The position numbers and the translations under genes are program-made. The notes under the pieces were generated by a model. It made no database searches. It was not told the origin of the DNA and was given only the letters and a program-made list of their open reading frames with translations. 64,000 nucleotides of DNA, from positions 2,461,001 to 2,525,000 of the forward strand of contig NZ_PREV01000026.1 of NCBI RefSeq assembly GCF_002959965.1. The letters run 5' to 3'. Shown piece after piece: positions 18,330 through 27,388 of the stretch. Source of the DNA: Microbulbifer pacificus (GTDB taxonomy: Bacteria > Pseudomonadota > Gammaproteobacteria > Pseudomonadales > Cellvibrionaceae). Each line of letters starts with the position of its first letter. Positions within the stretch are counted from its first letter, which is position 1.

Positions 18330-20501
18330 ATGCATAGCGATGTGTTCTCCCTGTCCAGAATCCTGCCCTTTTTTTTCGCGCTGCTGTTCGCGGCCACCGC
18401 CGCACACGCGGAGGACGGCTATGACCTGTGGCTGCGCTACCAGCCGCTGGAGCAGGGGGGGCGAGATCTTTACCGGCCGCAGCTGCGGCAATTGGTGATT
18501 CCCGGAAGTGAGTCATCGCCAACCCTGAACGCCATTGAGCACGAGCTGGTGCGCGGCGTTGGTGGGCTGCTGGGGCATTCGCCCACGGTGGACGGGCGTA
18601 TCCGTGGTGACGGTTTCGTGCTGGTGGCGACCCCGCAACGGTCGGCGGATGTCCGTGCGGCAAAACTTCCACTGAATGCACTGGGGGACGAGGGCTATCT
18701 GATCCGGGCGATCACCGTTCGCGGCTATAGGGGCACGGTGATCGCCGCCAATTCCGAACGCGGTCTGTTGTACGGCGGTTTTCATCTACTGCGGCTGCTG
18801 CAGACCCGCACCTCTCTCGATGAGGTGAGTATCAGCAGTCGCCCGCGCCTCGGTCTGCGTCTGCTGAACCACTGGGATAACCTCGACCGCAGTGTGGAGC
18901 GGGGCTACGCCGGCCAGTCTATCTGGGACTGGTGGAACCTGCCGGATCTGCTCGATCCTCGCTACACCGACTACGCCCGCGCGAACGCCGCCATCGGTAT
19001 CAACGGTACGGTGCTGAACAACGTGAACGCCAGTGCCTACAGCCTGACGCCGCGCTATCTGGCCAAGGCCGCGGCGCTGGCAAATGTGTTCCGCCCTTAC
19101 GGTATTCGCGTTTATTTGTCCGCGCGCTTCAGTGCGCCGGTGGAGATCGGCGGTCTGAAAACCGCGGATCCCGAAGATGCCGGCGTGCAGCGCTGGTGGA
19201 ATACAAAGGCGGATGAAATTTACAAACTGATCCCGGATTTCGGCGGCTTTCTGGTCAAGGCCAATTCCGAGGGACAGCCGGGACCGCAGGATTACGGCCG
19301 CTCACACGCCGAGGGTGCCAATATGCTGGCCCGTGCGCTCAAGCCTCACGGCGGCGTGGTGATGTGGCGGGCGTTCGTGTATCAGCAGGACAACCCGGAT
19401 GACCGCGCCAAACAGGCCTACAGCGACTTCGTCCCTCTGGACGGTCAGTTTGATGACAACGTCATGGTGCAGGTGAAAAACGGTCCCATCGACTTTCAGC
19501 CCCGCGAACCCTTCCATCCAATGTTTGGCGCCATGCCGGAAACCCCTCTAATGATGGAGTTCCAGATCACCAAGGAATATCTTGGGTTTGCATCTCATCT
19601 CGCCTACCTGGGCCCGATGTATGAAGAGACGCTGCGTGCGGATACCTTTGCAGCGGGCGCGGGTTCCACGGTGGCCAATGTGATCGACGGCAGTCTGTAC
19701 GGCCACCGCCTTACGGGCATCGCCGGGGTGGCGAATATCGGCGCCGCGCGCGATTGGACCGGTTCCATCTTCAATCAGGCAAACTGGTATGTCTTTGGAC
19801 GCATGGCCTGGGATCCTCGCCTGGGGGCTGAGGCCATCGCGCGGGAGTGGATAAAAATTACGTTTGGCAGTGATCCACAGGTGCTTTCCATCGGCCTCGA
19901 CATGATGATGGCCTCGCGCCAGGCGGTGGTGGATTACATGACGCCGCTGGGGCTCGCGCACCTTATGGCTACCGGCCACCATTATGGCCCGGGTCCCTGG
20001 GTTTCCGATCTGGCGAGACCGGAGTGGAACCCGACGTATTACCACCGCGCCAACCAGTACGGCATCGGCTTTGACCGCACCCGCGAAGGCAGCAATGCGG
20101 TGGCTCAGTATGCACCGCGTGTAGCGTCGCGGTTCGCCAGTCGCAGAGAGGTGGGTGATGACCTGTTGCTCTGGTTCCACCATCTGCCGTGGGATTACCC
20201 CATGGCGTCCGGGCGTGATCTCTGGCAGGAACTGGTGTACCGCTACGATCGCGGCGTGGCTACTGCGCACAAGCTGCAGACGCAGTGGCAGATGCTGGAG
20301 TCGAAAATAGATCCGGAGCGTTTCGATAAAACCGCGCGCCTGCTGGCGGTGCAGGTCCGTGAGGCGAAATGGTGGCGGGATGCCTCCATCGCCTATTTCC
20401 AGTCGGTTTCCGGGCGCGCACTGCCTGAGGGCAGCGCGAAACCGGAGCACAGCCTGGCGTATTACCAGCAGCAACAATTCCCCTGGGCGCCGGGACACTG
20501 A
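18330..20501 (+). CDS. GH67 alpha-glucuronidase (xylan side-chain)
   Basis: A 723-residue exported GH67 enzyme with signal peptide ILPFFFALLFAATAAHA. GH67 enzymes release 4-O-methyl-glucuronic acid from the non-reducing end of aldouronic acids derived from glucuronoxylan. The family segment LLNHWDNLDRSVERGYAGQS is present, followed by WDWWNLPDLLDPRY. The likely catalytic acid is the Glu in KANSEGQPG (~312), and the base pair lies in VQVKNGPIDF and MEFQITKEYLG (~385-415). Length and domain order fit Cellvibrio-type GlcA67A. The product glucuronate leads toward mannonate, the substrate of the divergent manD product. Confidence 0.95.
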   Translation: MHSDVFSLSRILPFFFALLFAATAAHAEDGYDLWLRYQPLEQGGRDLYRPQLRQLVIPGSESSPTLNAIEHELVRGVGGLLGHSPTVDGRIRGDGFVLVATPQRSADVRAAKLPLNALGDEGYLIRAITVRGYRGTVIAANSERGLLYGGFHLLRLLQTRTSLDEVSISSRPRLGLRLLNHWDNLDRSVERGYAGQSIWDWWNLPDLLDPRYTDYARANAAIGINGTVLNNVNASAYSLTPRYLAKAAALANVFRPYGIRVYLSARFSAPVEIGGLKTADPEDAGVQRWWNTKADEIYKLIPDFGGFLVKANSEGQPGPQDYGRSHAEGANMLARALKPHGGVVMWRAFVYQQDNPDDRAKQAYSDFVPLDGQFDDNVMVQVKNGPIDFQPREPFHPMFGAMPETPLMMEFQITKEYLGFASHLAYLGPMYEETLRADTFAAGAGSTVANVIDGSLYGHRLTGIAGVANIGAARDWTGSIFNQANWYVFGRMAWDPRLGAEAIAREWIKITFGSDPQVLSIGLDMMMASRQAVVDYMTPLGLAHLMATGHHYGPGPWVSDLARPEWNPTYYHRANQYGIGFDRTREGSNAVAQYAPRVASRFASRREVGDDLLLWFHHLPWDYPMASGRDLWQELVYRYDRGVATAHKLQTQWQMLESKIDPERFDKTARLLAVQVREAKWWRDASIAYFQSVSGRALPEGSAKPEHSLAYYQQQQFPWAPGH

Positions 20502-20524
20502 GGTTCGGATTCCACAACCGTTTT

Positions 20525-20558
20525 CCCGCGGTGCCGCGCAACACGGCGGCGGGATTTT
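20525..20558 (+). terminator. Weak terminator after GH67
   Basis: CCCGC (20525-20529) pairs with GCGGG (20549-20553) around an imperfect GC-rich inner stem, followed by ATTTTT. The stem is less regular than the other terminators here. Confidence 0.5.
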
Positions 20559-20663
20559 TCTATGAGGGGGGGACTATCCCCCTCGCTCAGCCGTCTTCCA
20601 GTTAACAGACCCCAGATAAAACAGAAACCACTTGACTCATCGCGCCCACAGGCGTATCTCTAA

Positions 20664-20681
20664 TATGGTAGCGGTACCATA
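20664..20681. promoter_or_regulatory. LacI-type operator before the glucuronoxylan TonB receptor
   Basis: TATGGTA-GCGG-TACCATA is a perfect 7-bp inverted repeat with a 4-base centre, 104 bases upstream of the receptor start. The TGGTAGC and TACCA elements match the operator at 18232-18245. A LacI gene lies downstream at 27389. Confidence 0.7.
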
Positions 20682-20785
20682 AAGATTAGATTTCAAACAA
20701 TAACCAATAAAAGCCGCCAAGCCCTTCTCGGAGTTGTTCAGCTGGGATGCGTCAACCGCGGCAACAAGCGAAGAGGGAAATCCAA

Positions 20786-23700
20786 ATGTTCAAACGCACG
20801 AAGCTGTCCGGGGCCGTGGTTGCGGCCATCGCATCCATGACCTGCGCGCCGCAGTTGTTCGCTCAGGAAAACACCACGCTCGAGGAAGTCACCGTTACCG
20901 GTATCCGCGCCTCCATGGAGCGCGCCATGGATATCAAACGCGATTCCGCCGGCGTGGTCGACGCCATTTCCGCCGAGGATATGGGTAAATTCCCGGATAC
21001 CAACCTGGCCGAGTCCCTGCAGCGGATTACCGGGGTCTCCATTAACCGGGTGAATGGTGAAGGGGCGGAAGTGACTGTGCGCGGCTTCGGCCCGGACAAC
21101 AATATGGTCACGCTGAACGGTCGCACCATGCCGACCGGCACCACCTATGGTGGTGGCAGTGGTGCCGATGGCACCACGCGGGCCGCCGCCAGCCGGGCCT
21201 TTAACTTCGCCAATCTGGCCTCCGATAACGTCAGTGGTGTAGAGGTCTACAAAACCAGCAAGGCGAATGTGGCCACCGGCGGTATCGGTGCCACCATCAA
21301 TATCAATACGGCACGTCCACTGGATAATCCGGGCCTCACGGCCAATGTGGGGGTAAAAGCCGTTGCGGATACCACCAACCGTTACAACGACGATATTACG
21401 CCGGAGTTTTCCGGAATCGTCAGCTGGGCCAATGAGGCGGAGACCTGGGGGGCATCCCTGGCGTTGAGCCATCAGGAGCGTGATTCCGGATACTCCGGTG
21501 TGACCGTCAACAACTGGAATATCGGTGTATGGGGACAGGATGATCTCTATAACCAGGGGGCTGTACCCGACGCGGATAAAGCCGAAATCGTCAATGCCCC
21601 GGAAGATGGTCAGCTCTACGCGCGCCCCAATGATTTTCGCTACGCGTTCTCCGACACCCAGCGTGAGCGTCTGAACGGCCAGTTGACCCTTCAATTCAAA
21701 CCTACGGAAAAAATCACTGCTACCGTAGATTATCTCTATGCGGATAACGACATCGAAGAGCATCGCGGCGAAGTGGCCAACTGGATTCAGAACGGATCCA
21801 ACGTTGCTCGCATCGTTTTTGATGACTCAGAGATCGCGACGCCCCTGAGCATCACCGAAGCTTACGGTGGCACTGTGGATGTGGGGTACGAACAGCAGTA
21901 CCGCTCCCAGAGCAATACACTGGATTCCCTCGGCATCAACGTGGAGTTCGAAGTAAACGACCGCCTGACGCTGGCATTCGACGTGCACGATTCCAGCATG
22001 AAAAGTCTGCCCACTGGTCCGGATCGCGCCGGTGAAGTGGCCATCGGTCTCGGTTCCCCCACCGTTACCGGCAAAACCCTCGATTTCAGTGGCCGCACAC
22101 CGCAGTACAGTTACAGCACCAGTGTGCCGGGCAATGCCATCACGTCAGAGCATATTGGCTCCTCCATTTTGCGTGTTCGCGGCGCGGGCTCCGTGAATGA
22201 TATTACTCAGGCGAAATTCGACGGCAGCTTTGAGTTCGACAATGGTCGTTTCGATTTCGGCGTTGAAACCCGCCAGATGGAGATGAATGCCTACCAGACT
22301 TCCGGAGTCAACCAGACCCTCGGCAACTGGGGTATCGCCAACCCCGGTGAATTCCCGGCGGAAATGCTGGATGTCATCAATGTGGCCAGCGAGTTCGAAG
22401 ACTTCAACACCGGCAGCAGTCCGGTGCTGGGTTTCCGCGGCGACGCGGTGGAACTCACCCGTTACGCCAACACCCTGTACCCGGACACTTGTCTGTGTGT
22501 TTCCGACACCAACTCCTTCAACGATATTCTGGAAGAGGACACCGCGGCGGCGTACTTCCAGGTCGGTGTGAACAGTGAGCTGGCCAATATGCCGGTTAAC
22601 TTCCTCGCCGGCGTGCGTTACGAAACTACCGATGTGAATTCCCAGTCTCTGGTCAACCCGATTCCGTATCTGGTGTGGGAAAACAACAACGACTTCGCGC
22701 CAGGTGCCGCCGGTGATCAGCAATTGTGGGCGGATGAGGCGAGCTACGACAATCTGCTGCCGAGCCTCGATTTCGACATCCAGTTCAGCGAAGACCTGGT
22801 GGGACGTTTCTCTTACAGCAAATCCATCGCCCGCGCCGGCTACAGTGACCTGAAAGTGGCTCCTGGCAATTTTGCCCTGGATGGTTCCACCATCAATGGT
22901 GCCATCCCCACCGCCACGTCTTCCAACCCTGGCCTGTTGCCGTTGGAATCCAACAACCTGGATCTGTCACTGGAGTGGTATTACGGCGATTCCAGCTATG
23001 TATCCATCGGCTTCTTCGAGAAACGCGTGGATAACTTTATCGGCACCGGTCAGGAAGATGAAACCCACTTCGGTATTCTCGACCAGACCGCAGGCCCGCG
23101 TGCGCAGGCCGCCATTGCCGAGTTGGAAGACCTTGGTCTCGCCACCGATGACACCAATCTCTATGCCATGGTGGTGTTGATGGCGCATCCGGAAGCCATT
23201 ACCGAAAACCCGGCTATTTTCCCCAACGGTGTTTTCGAAGGGACCAACGAGCAGTTGTTGCTGTTGGGTGAAACCGCCGGTTGGGATGTGACCCCGGAAA
23301 GCGGTGATCCGGAAATGGTGTTCCGCACCAGCAAACCCATCAACAACCGCGAAGCCAAGATCCACGGTGCCGAACTGGCCGCGCAGCATTTCTTCGGGGA
23401 TACCGGCTTTGGCATCCAGGCGAACTACACCATCGTGCGCGGTGACGTAGGCTTCGATAATCTCGGCCTGCCTACCGAAAACCAGTTTGCTTTGACCGGG
23501 CTCAGTGATACCGCCAACGTTGTGCTGGTTTACGAAAACTTCGGTCTGCAGGCGCGCCTGGCGTATAACTGGCGGGATAAATTCCTCACCGCCACCAACC
23601 AGGGCTCCTCGCGCAACCCGCGTTATGTGGATACCTTCTCCCAGATTGATCTGAGTATCGGCTATGAGCTGACGGAGCAGATCTCCCTGGCATTCGAGGG

Positions 23701-23812
23701 TATCAATATCACCGGTGAAGACATCGTGGAGTTCAACCGTAACGAGCGCATGGTGCGTTATATGGACGATCTCGGTGCGCGCTATCAACTGGGTGCTTCC
23801 TACAAATTCTGA
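20786..23812 (+). CDS. TonB-dependent receptor, glucuronoxylan locus
   Basis: A 1008-residue outer-membrane receptor. Its signal peptide (AVVAAIASMTCAPQLFA) is followed by TLEEVTVTG, then the plug pattern SAEDMGKFPDTNLAESLQRITGVSI and VTLNGRTMP. The barrel ends with a C-terminal phenylalanine (GASYKF). ATG 20786 is preferred (AGAGGGA upstream); the frame extends 13 codons earlier without a signal-like start. A LacI-type operator lies 104 bases upstream. It probably imports aldouronic or other xylan-derived oligosaccharides. It heads the group receptor-SapC-cupin-halogenase, although a terminator separates the receptor from SapC. Confidence 0.93.
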   Translation: MFKRTKLSGAVVAAIASMTCAPQLFAQENTTLEEVTVTGIRASMERAMDIKRDSAGVVDAISAEDMGKFPDTNLAESLQRITGVSINRVNGEGAEVTVRGFGPDNNMVTLNGRTMPTGTTYGGGSGADGTTRAAASRAFNFANLASDNVSGVEVYKTSKANVATGGIGATININTARPLDNPGLTANVGVKAVADTTNRYNDDITPEFSGIVSWANEAETWGASLALSHQERDSGYSGVTVNNWNIGVWGQDDLYNQGAVPDADKAEIVNAPEDGQLYARPNDFRYAFSDTQRERLNGQLTLQFKPTEKITATVDYLYADNDIEEHRGEVANWIQNGSNVARIVFDDSEIATPLSITEAYGGTVDVGYEQQYRSQSNTLDSLGINVEFEVNDRLTLAFDVHDSSMKSLPTGPDRAGEVAIGLGSPTVTGKTLDFSGRTPQYSYSTSVPGNAITSEHIGSSILRVRGAGSVNDITQAKFDGSFEFDNGRFDFGVETRQMEMNAYQTSGVNQTLGNWGIANPGEFPAEMLDVINVASEFEDFNTGSSPVLGFRGDAVELTRYANTLYPDTCLCVSDTNSFNDILEEDTAAAYFQVGVNSELANMPVNFLAGVRYETTDVNSQSLVNPIPYLVWENNNDFAPGAAGDQQLWADEASYDNLLPSLDFDIQFSEDLVGRFSYSKSIARAGYSDLKVAPGNFALDGSTINGAIPTATSSNPGLLPLESNNLDLSLEWYYGDSSYVSIGFFEKRVDNFIGTGQEDETHFGILDQTAGPRAQAAIAELEDLGLATDDTNLYAMVVLMAHPEAITENPAIFPNGVFEGTNEQLLLLGETAGWDVTPESGDPEMVFRTSKPINNREAKIHGAELAAQHFFGDTGFGIQANYTIVRGDVGFDNLGLPTENQFALTGLSDTANVVLVYENFGLQARLAYNWRDKFLTATNQGSSRNPRYVDTFSQIDLSIGYELTEQISLAFEGINITGEDIVEFNRNERMVRYMDDLGARYQLGASYKF

Positions 23813-23852
23813 TGCATGCACGCGTGCCCAATTGATCGTCTGAAGTGCAAAA

Positions 23853-23877
23853 AGCCGCTGGAAACAGCGGCTTTTTG
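23853..23877 (+). terminator. Rho-independent terminator after the receptor
   Basis: AGCCGCTG/CAGCGGCT, an 8-bp perfect stem with a GAAA tetraloop, is followed by TTTTT. The preceding A-run makes it possibly bidirectional. Confidence 0.9.
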
Positions 23878-23936
23878 TTTGGCTGAAATGCCGGTACCAT
23901 GAGTTTCAGTGTGCAGATAATAATAACGAGGTGACC

Positions 23937-24674
23937 ATGCAGAATAACTATGTGCTGCTCAATAACATCGAGCATGCGGATCTCAGAGTTCAGGAACATT
24001 ACTCCGTAGAGAACGGAGATGGCGCCGCCGCGGTCATGACATTCCCGACCGAGTTTGAAAATATTCAGCGGGAGTATCCCATCCTTTTAAGAAAAAACTC
24101 CGCGACGGATGAATTTCAAGCCGTGACCATTCTCGGCCTGCAAAAAGACGAAAACCTGTTTCTTGAAGCGGGTCAGGAAGGCAATGGCTGGGGCGGAGAT
24201 TATGTGCCGGCTATCGTCGCCAGGGGGCCTTTCATTATCGGTTTTCAGGGTACAGAGGATGACCGCGGCGAGACGCCTCAACCGATGATCTATGTGGACC
24301 TCAACAACCGCAAACTGAGCCGTAATGAGGGTACGCCACTGTTCCTGGAATTTGGCGGAAACAGCCCGTATCTCGAATATATATCGGGCGTATTGCGTAC
24401 CATCCATCAGGGCGAGCGTGTGGGGCGTGCGATGTATTCCGCACTGGACGAGCTTGGCCTGATCGAACCGGTATCCATCAATGTAGATCTGAAGAACGGC
24501 GACAAATACGAGTTGTCCGGGTACTACACCATTAGTGAAGAGCGTCTGAATATGCTCGAAGGTGATGCGCTGCATGCCTTGAACCGGGCGGGCTATCTGC
24601 GCGGAGCTTTTCTGATGCTTTCCTCACTGGGAAATATTGAAAAGCTGGTGGCCCGAAAAAATGCGCTGCTGTAA
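23937..24674 (+). CDS. SapC family protein
   Basis: A 245-residue protein of the SapC family, named after an S-layer-associated Campylobacter protein but of unknown biochemical role. The family pattern is visible in NYVLLNNIEHADLRVQEHYS, in the FPTEFENIQREYPILLRK segment, and in the later DRGETPQPMIYVDL stretch. There is no signal peptide, so it is probably cytoplasmic. ATG 23937 is used; the frame begins with GTG two codons earlier. It overlaps the next gene by 14 bases, so translation is likely coupled. SapC genes recur beside TonB receptors, cupin-like genes and halogenases in carbohydrate-using Gram-negatives, as here. Confidence 0.85.
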   Translation: MQNNYVLLNNIEHADLRVQEHYSVENGDGAAAVMTFPTEFENIQREYPILLRKNSATDEFQAVTILGLQKDENLFLEAGQEGNGWGGDYVPAIVARGPFIIGFQGTEDDRGETPQPMIYVDLNNRKLSRNEGTPLFLEFGGNSPYLEYISGVLRTIHQGERVGRAMYSALDELGLIEPVSINVDLKNGDKYELSGYYTISEERLNMLEGDALHALNRAGYLRGAFLMLSSLGNIEKLVARKNALL

Positions 24675-25713
24675 TCCCGTTGAAACTCTGAACGGGATTA
24701 CCCCTGGGGAAATCCCGTCAGAAATTCTATCGGCCAAGCGGCCGATCGTATTGAAAGGATTGGTGAATCACTGGCGTCTGGTCGGCGAGGGGTTGCGTTC
24801 GCCCGAGGCGGCTGTGGACTATCTGAACCATTACTACAATGGCAAACCCTGCCTGGTAAATTTTGGCCGCAGGGGAATGGACGGCCGCTATTTTTACGGC
24901 CGCGATTTGCGCTCTCTGAACTACGACACTCTGCGTGCGCCGATCGATGACGTTCTCAAAAAAATCTTGCATGCGCAGGACGCGGATGGCGCTGACGACC
25001 GGGAAAATCCGTATCACTCCTATTACATATCCTCTACATCTGTCGATGGTCACTTCCCCGGGCTACGCCAGGACAATGATCTGGATATCCCTCGTGAGGA
25101 TCGGGGCTACCCGGTGGCGCCGCCGCAAATGAAAATCTGGATCGGCAATCAGTCCGTGGCCAGTTGTCATTATGACGCCTTGGACAATATTGCCTGTTGT
25201 GTTGCCGGTCGCCGTCGGTTCACCATCTTCCCTCCGCAGCAGTTTGCCAATCTCTACTTTGGTCCGCTGGATCTCACGCCCGGTGGCCAGGCCATCAGCA
25301 TGGTAGATTTCAACAATCCGGACCTTGATCGCTTTCCCCGTTTTCGCGATGCACTTGCCGCGGGATTTGTGGCGGAGCTGGAGCCCGGGGATGCCATTTA
25401 TATCCCGAGCATGTGGATGCACCACGTAGAGGGGCTGAGTGCGTTTAATATTCTGGTGAATTACTGGTGGGACGATGCTCCGCTGCATACGGGGTCCGCG
25501 ATGAACGCGTTGTATCACGGGATTTTATCCCTGCGGGATAAGCCCGAGCACGAGAAGGAGGGGTGGCGGCAACTGTTCGAATACTATGTGTTCGGGCCCG
25601 GGGAGCGCGCCGGAGCGCACCTGCCGGAGCAGGCGCGTGGGGTGCTTGGGAAACTCGACAGCGTCAGCGCCCGTCAGCTGCGCGCGCTGCTGATCAATAA
25701 ATTGAATCGCTAG
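24661..25713 (+). CDS. Cupin-like / JmjC-type dioxygenase family protein
   Basis: A 350-residue protein of the cupin_8 (FIH/JmjC-like) group. The iron-binding HxD is in CHYDALDNIACCVAGRRRF near residue 168, and the distal histidine is in SMWMHHVEG near 252, so the 2-His-1-carboxylate centre looks intact. Fe(II)/2-oxoglutarate-dependent hydroxylation is therefore plausible but not shown. ATG 24661 is inside the end of the SapC gene. The halogenase follows after a short repeat-bearing gap. The linked SapC, oxygenase and halogenase suggest a shared modification task. Confidence 0.85.
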   Translation: MRCCNPVETLNGITPGEIPSEILSAKRPIVLKGLVNHWRLVGEGLRSPEAAVDYLNHYYNGKPCLVNFGRRGMDGRYFYGRDLRSLNYDTLRAPIDDVLKKILHAQDADGADDRENPYHSYYISSTSVDGHFPGLRQDNDLDIPREDRGYPVAPPQMKIWIGNQSVASCHYDALDNIACCVAGRRRFTIFPPQQFANLYFGPLDLTPGGQAISMVDFNNPDLDRFPRFRDALAAGFVAELEPGDAIYIPSMWMHHVEGLSAFNILVNYWWDDAPLHTGSAMNALYHGILSLRDKPEHEKEGWRQLFEYYVFGPGERAGAHLPEQARGVLGKLDSVSARQLRALLINKLNR

Positions 25714-25772
25714 CAGGCTGTTGAAAACAGCCTGCTAGGCCGGGCCACGGATGGCCTTTTTCAACAACCTGC
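25711..25772. repeat. Nested inverted repeat between the cupin and halogenase genes
   Basis: TAGCAGGCTGTT (25711-25722) pairs perfectly with AACAGCCTGCTA (25726-25737) around a GAA loop. A longer, nearly perfect pairing joins GCAGGCTGTTGAAAA (25713-25727) to TTTTCAACAACCTGC (25758-25772). The two structures are mutually exclusive in part. A related TTGAAA...TTTTCAACAGCCTGCC arrangement lies near 52860-52902, so this looks like a dispersed repeat remnant. Confidence 0.65.
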
Positions 25773-25786
25773 CGGAGATGGTTGCG

Positions 25787-27313
25787 ATGGAAAATTCTGC
25801 CGTTGGCGAAAAGGGCCGAAAAAAAATGGTAAAACGGGTTGTCATTTCCGGCGGCGGAACCGCAGGCTGGATTGCCGCCGCGGCGCTGTCGAAGAAACTC
25901 GGCGAGCTGCTGGATATCACCCTGGTGGAGTCCGACGCGATTGGCACCGTTGGTGTCGGGGAGGCGACCATTCCTCCATTGCGCACATTCCACCACCTGC
26001 TGGGCATTGATGAACGGGCCTTCATGCGCGCGACACAGGCGACCGCAAAACTGGGCATCGCCTTCGAAAACTGGGGCCGGGAAGGGGAGCGCTATATTCA
26101 CTCATTCGGTAAAACCGGCACCGGTGCCTGGATGTGCGATTTTCACCATTTCTGGCTGCGCGCAAAAGAAATGGGTTTCACCTCTGCATTCGGCGAATTC
26201 TGTCTGGAACACCAGGCGGCTTTGGCCGGTCGCTTTGCCTGTGGGCCGGAGTCTCCCCTGAATTTCGCATACCATCTGGATGCGACCCGCTATGCCGCAT
26301 TCCTGCGTGCGTTCAGTGAAAAGCATGGGGTATGCCGGGTGGAGGGGACCATTTGTGATGTGCGTCAGAACCCGCACAGCGGCGATATAGAGTCTCTGTT
26401 ACTGGAAACCGGTGAGGAAATCTCCGGCGATCTCTTTATTGATTGCACGGGCTTTCGCAGTTTGCTGATTGGTACCGCGCTGCAGAGTGCTTTCGAAGAC
26501 TGGTCTCACTGGTTGCCCTGTGACAGCGCGGTTCCCTTGCAGACCCGGGCGAGCGAGCCGGCTATGCCCTACACCCGCTCCATCGCCGAGTCCTCCGGTT
26601 GGCGCTGGCGGATTCCCCTGCAGGAGAGAGTGGGCAACGGGCTGGTGTATTGCAGCCGCTATCTCTCCGACGACGAGGCCATTACACGGTTACTTGAGCA
26701 AGTTGACGGCGAACCGTTGACCGACCCGCGGGTGCTCCGCTTTACCACCGGCCGAAGAGCGGCCGCCTGGAAAAACAACTGTATTGCCCTCGGGCTTGCG
26801 AGTGGATTTATCGAGCCACTGGAGAGCACCAGTATTCACCTGATTGTGACCGGTATCGTGCGTCTTATGCAGCTGTTCCCCTTTAATGGCGTGGAGCCAT
26901 CACTGCAGGGGGAGTACAACCGTCAGACGCGACGGGAGCTGGAAGATATTCGCGATTTCATCGTGTTGCACTATCACCTCAACCAGAGGGTGGGTGATCC
27001 CTTCTGGGATTACTGTCGGCACATGGCGATTCCCGACAGCCTCGCTCAGCGTATTGCGCTGTTTCACGAGCGCGCTCATGCTTTCCAGAATAACGACGAG
27101 CTGTTTCGCGTGGACTCCTGGGTGCAGGTGATGCTCGGGCAGGGGTTGCAACCCTTGTCCTGGCATCCGCTCACCCAAATGATGAGCGAGCGAGAAATGC
27201 AGCGGCTGTTGGGTGGACTCGGTTCGCAAGTGGAGCGCGCGCTGCACCTGCTTCCCGAGCACCAGGCATTCATTGAACAGTATTGCCGCGGGGACGTCGT
27301 CGCAAAGGTATAG
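25787..27313 (+). CDS. Flavin-dependent halogenase of the tryptophan halogenase family
   Basis: A 508-residue halogenase, paralogue of the one at 845-2347. It has GGGTAGWIAAAALSKK for FAD binding, the catalytic-lysine region ATAKLGIAFENW, the motif SSGWRWRIPLQERVGNG, and the late LASGFIEPLESTSIHL. ATG 25787 is chosen because GGAG lies 9 bases upstream. The frame opens at 25751 inside an inverted repeat, and a third possible start is 25826, just before the conserved VKRVVISGGG. It follows the cupin gene by ~75 bases and is probably in the SapC-cupin operon. The substrate is unknown. Confidence 0.9.
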   Translation: MENSAVGEKGRKKMVKRVVISGGGTAGWIAAAALSKKLGELLDITLVESDAIGTVGVGEATIPPLRTFHHLLGIDERAFMRATQATAKLGIAFENWGREGERYIHSFGKTGTGAWMCDFHHFWLRAKEMGFTSAFGEFCLEHQAALAGRFACGPESPLNFAYHLDATRYAAFLRAFSEKHGVCRVEGTICDVRQNPHSGDIESLLLETGEEISGDLFIDCTGFRSLLIGTALQSAFEDWSHWLPCDSAVPLQTRASEPAMPYTRSIAESSGWRWRIPLQERVGNGLVYCSRYLSDDEAITRLLEQVDGEPLTDPRVLRFTTGRRAAAWKNNCIALGLASGFIEPLESTSIHLIVTGIVRLMQLFPFNGVEPSLQGEYNRQTRRELEDIRDFIVLHYHLNQRVGDPFWDYCRHMAIPDSLAQRIALFHERAHAFQNNDELFRVDSWVQVMLGQGLQPLSWHPLTQMMSEREMQRLLGGLGSQVERALHLLPEHQAFIEQYCRGDVVAKV

Positions 27314-27388
27314 ACCTGTCCCGAACTTGCCTCAGGTTGCGCGAACAGTGATCATTGCGTTCACTGAATTGAACGGGCCTGCGAAACC

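Noticed and set aside
23886..23901. A possible LacI half-site (CCGGTACCAT) before the SapC gene
   Set aside because: Only the right half matches the operators at 18232 and 20664; too weak to list as a site.
25751..25786. The upstream ATG as start of the second halogenase
   Set aside because: It lies within an inverted repeat, has no ribosome site, and adds residues absent from the conserved N-terminus; 25787 or 25826 is better.
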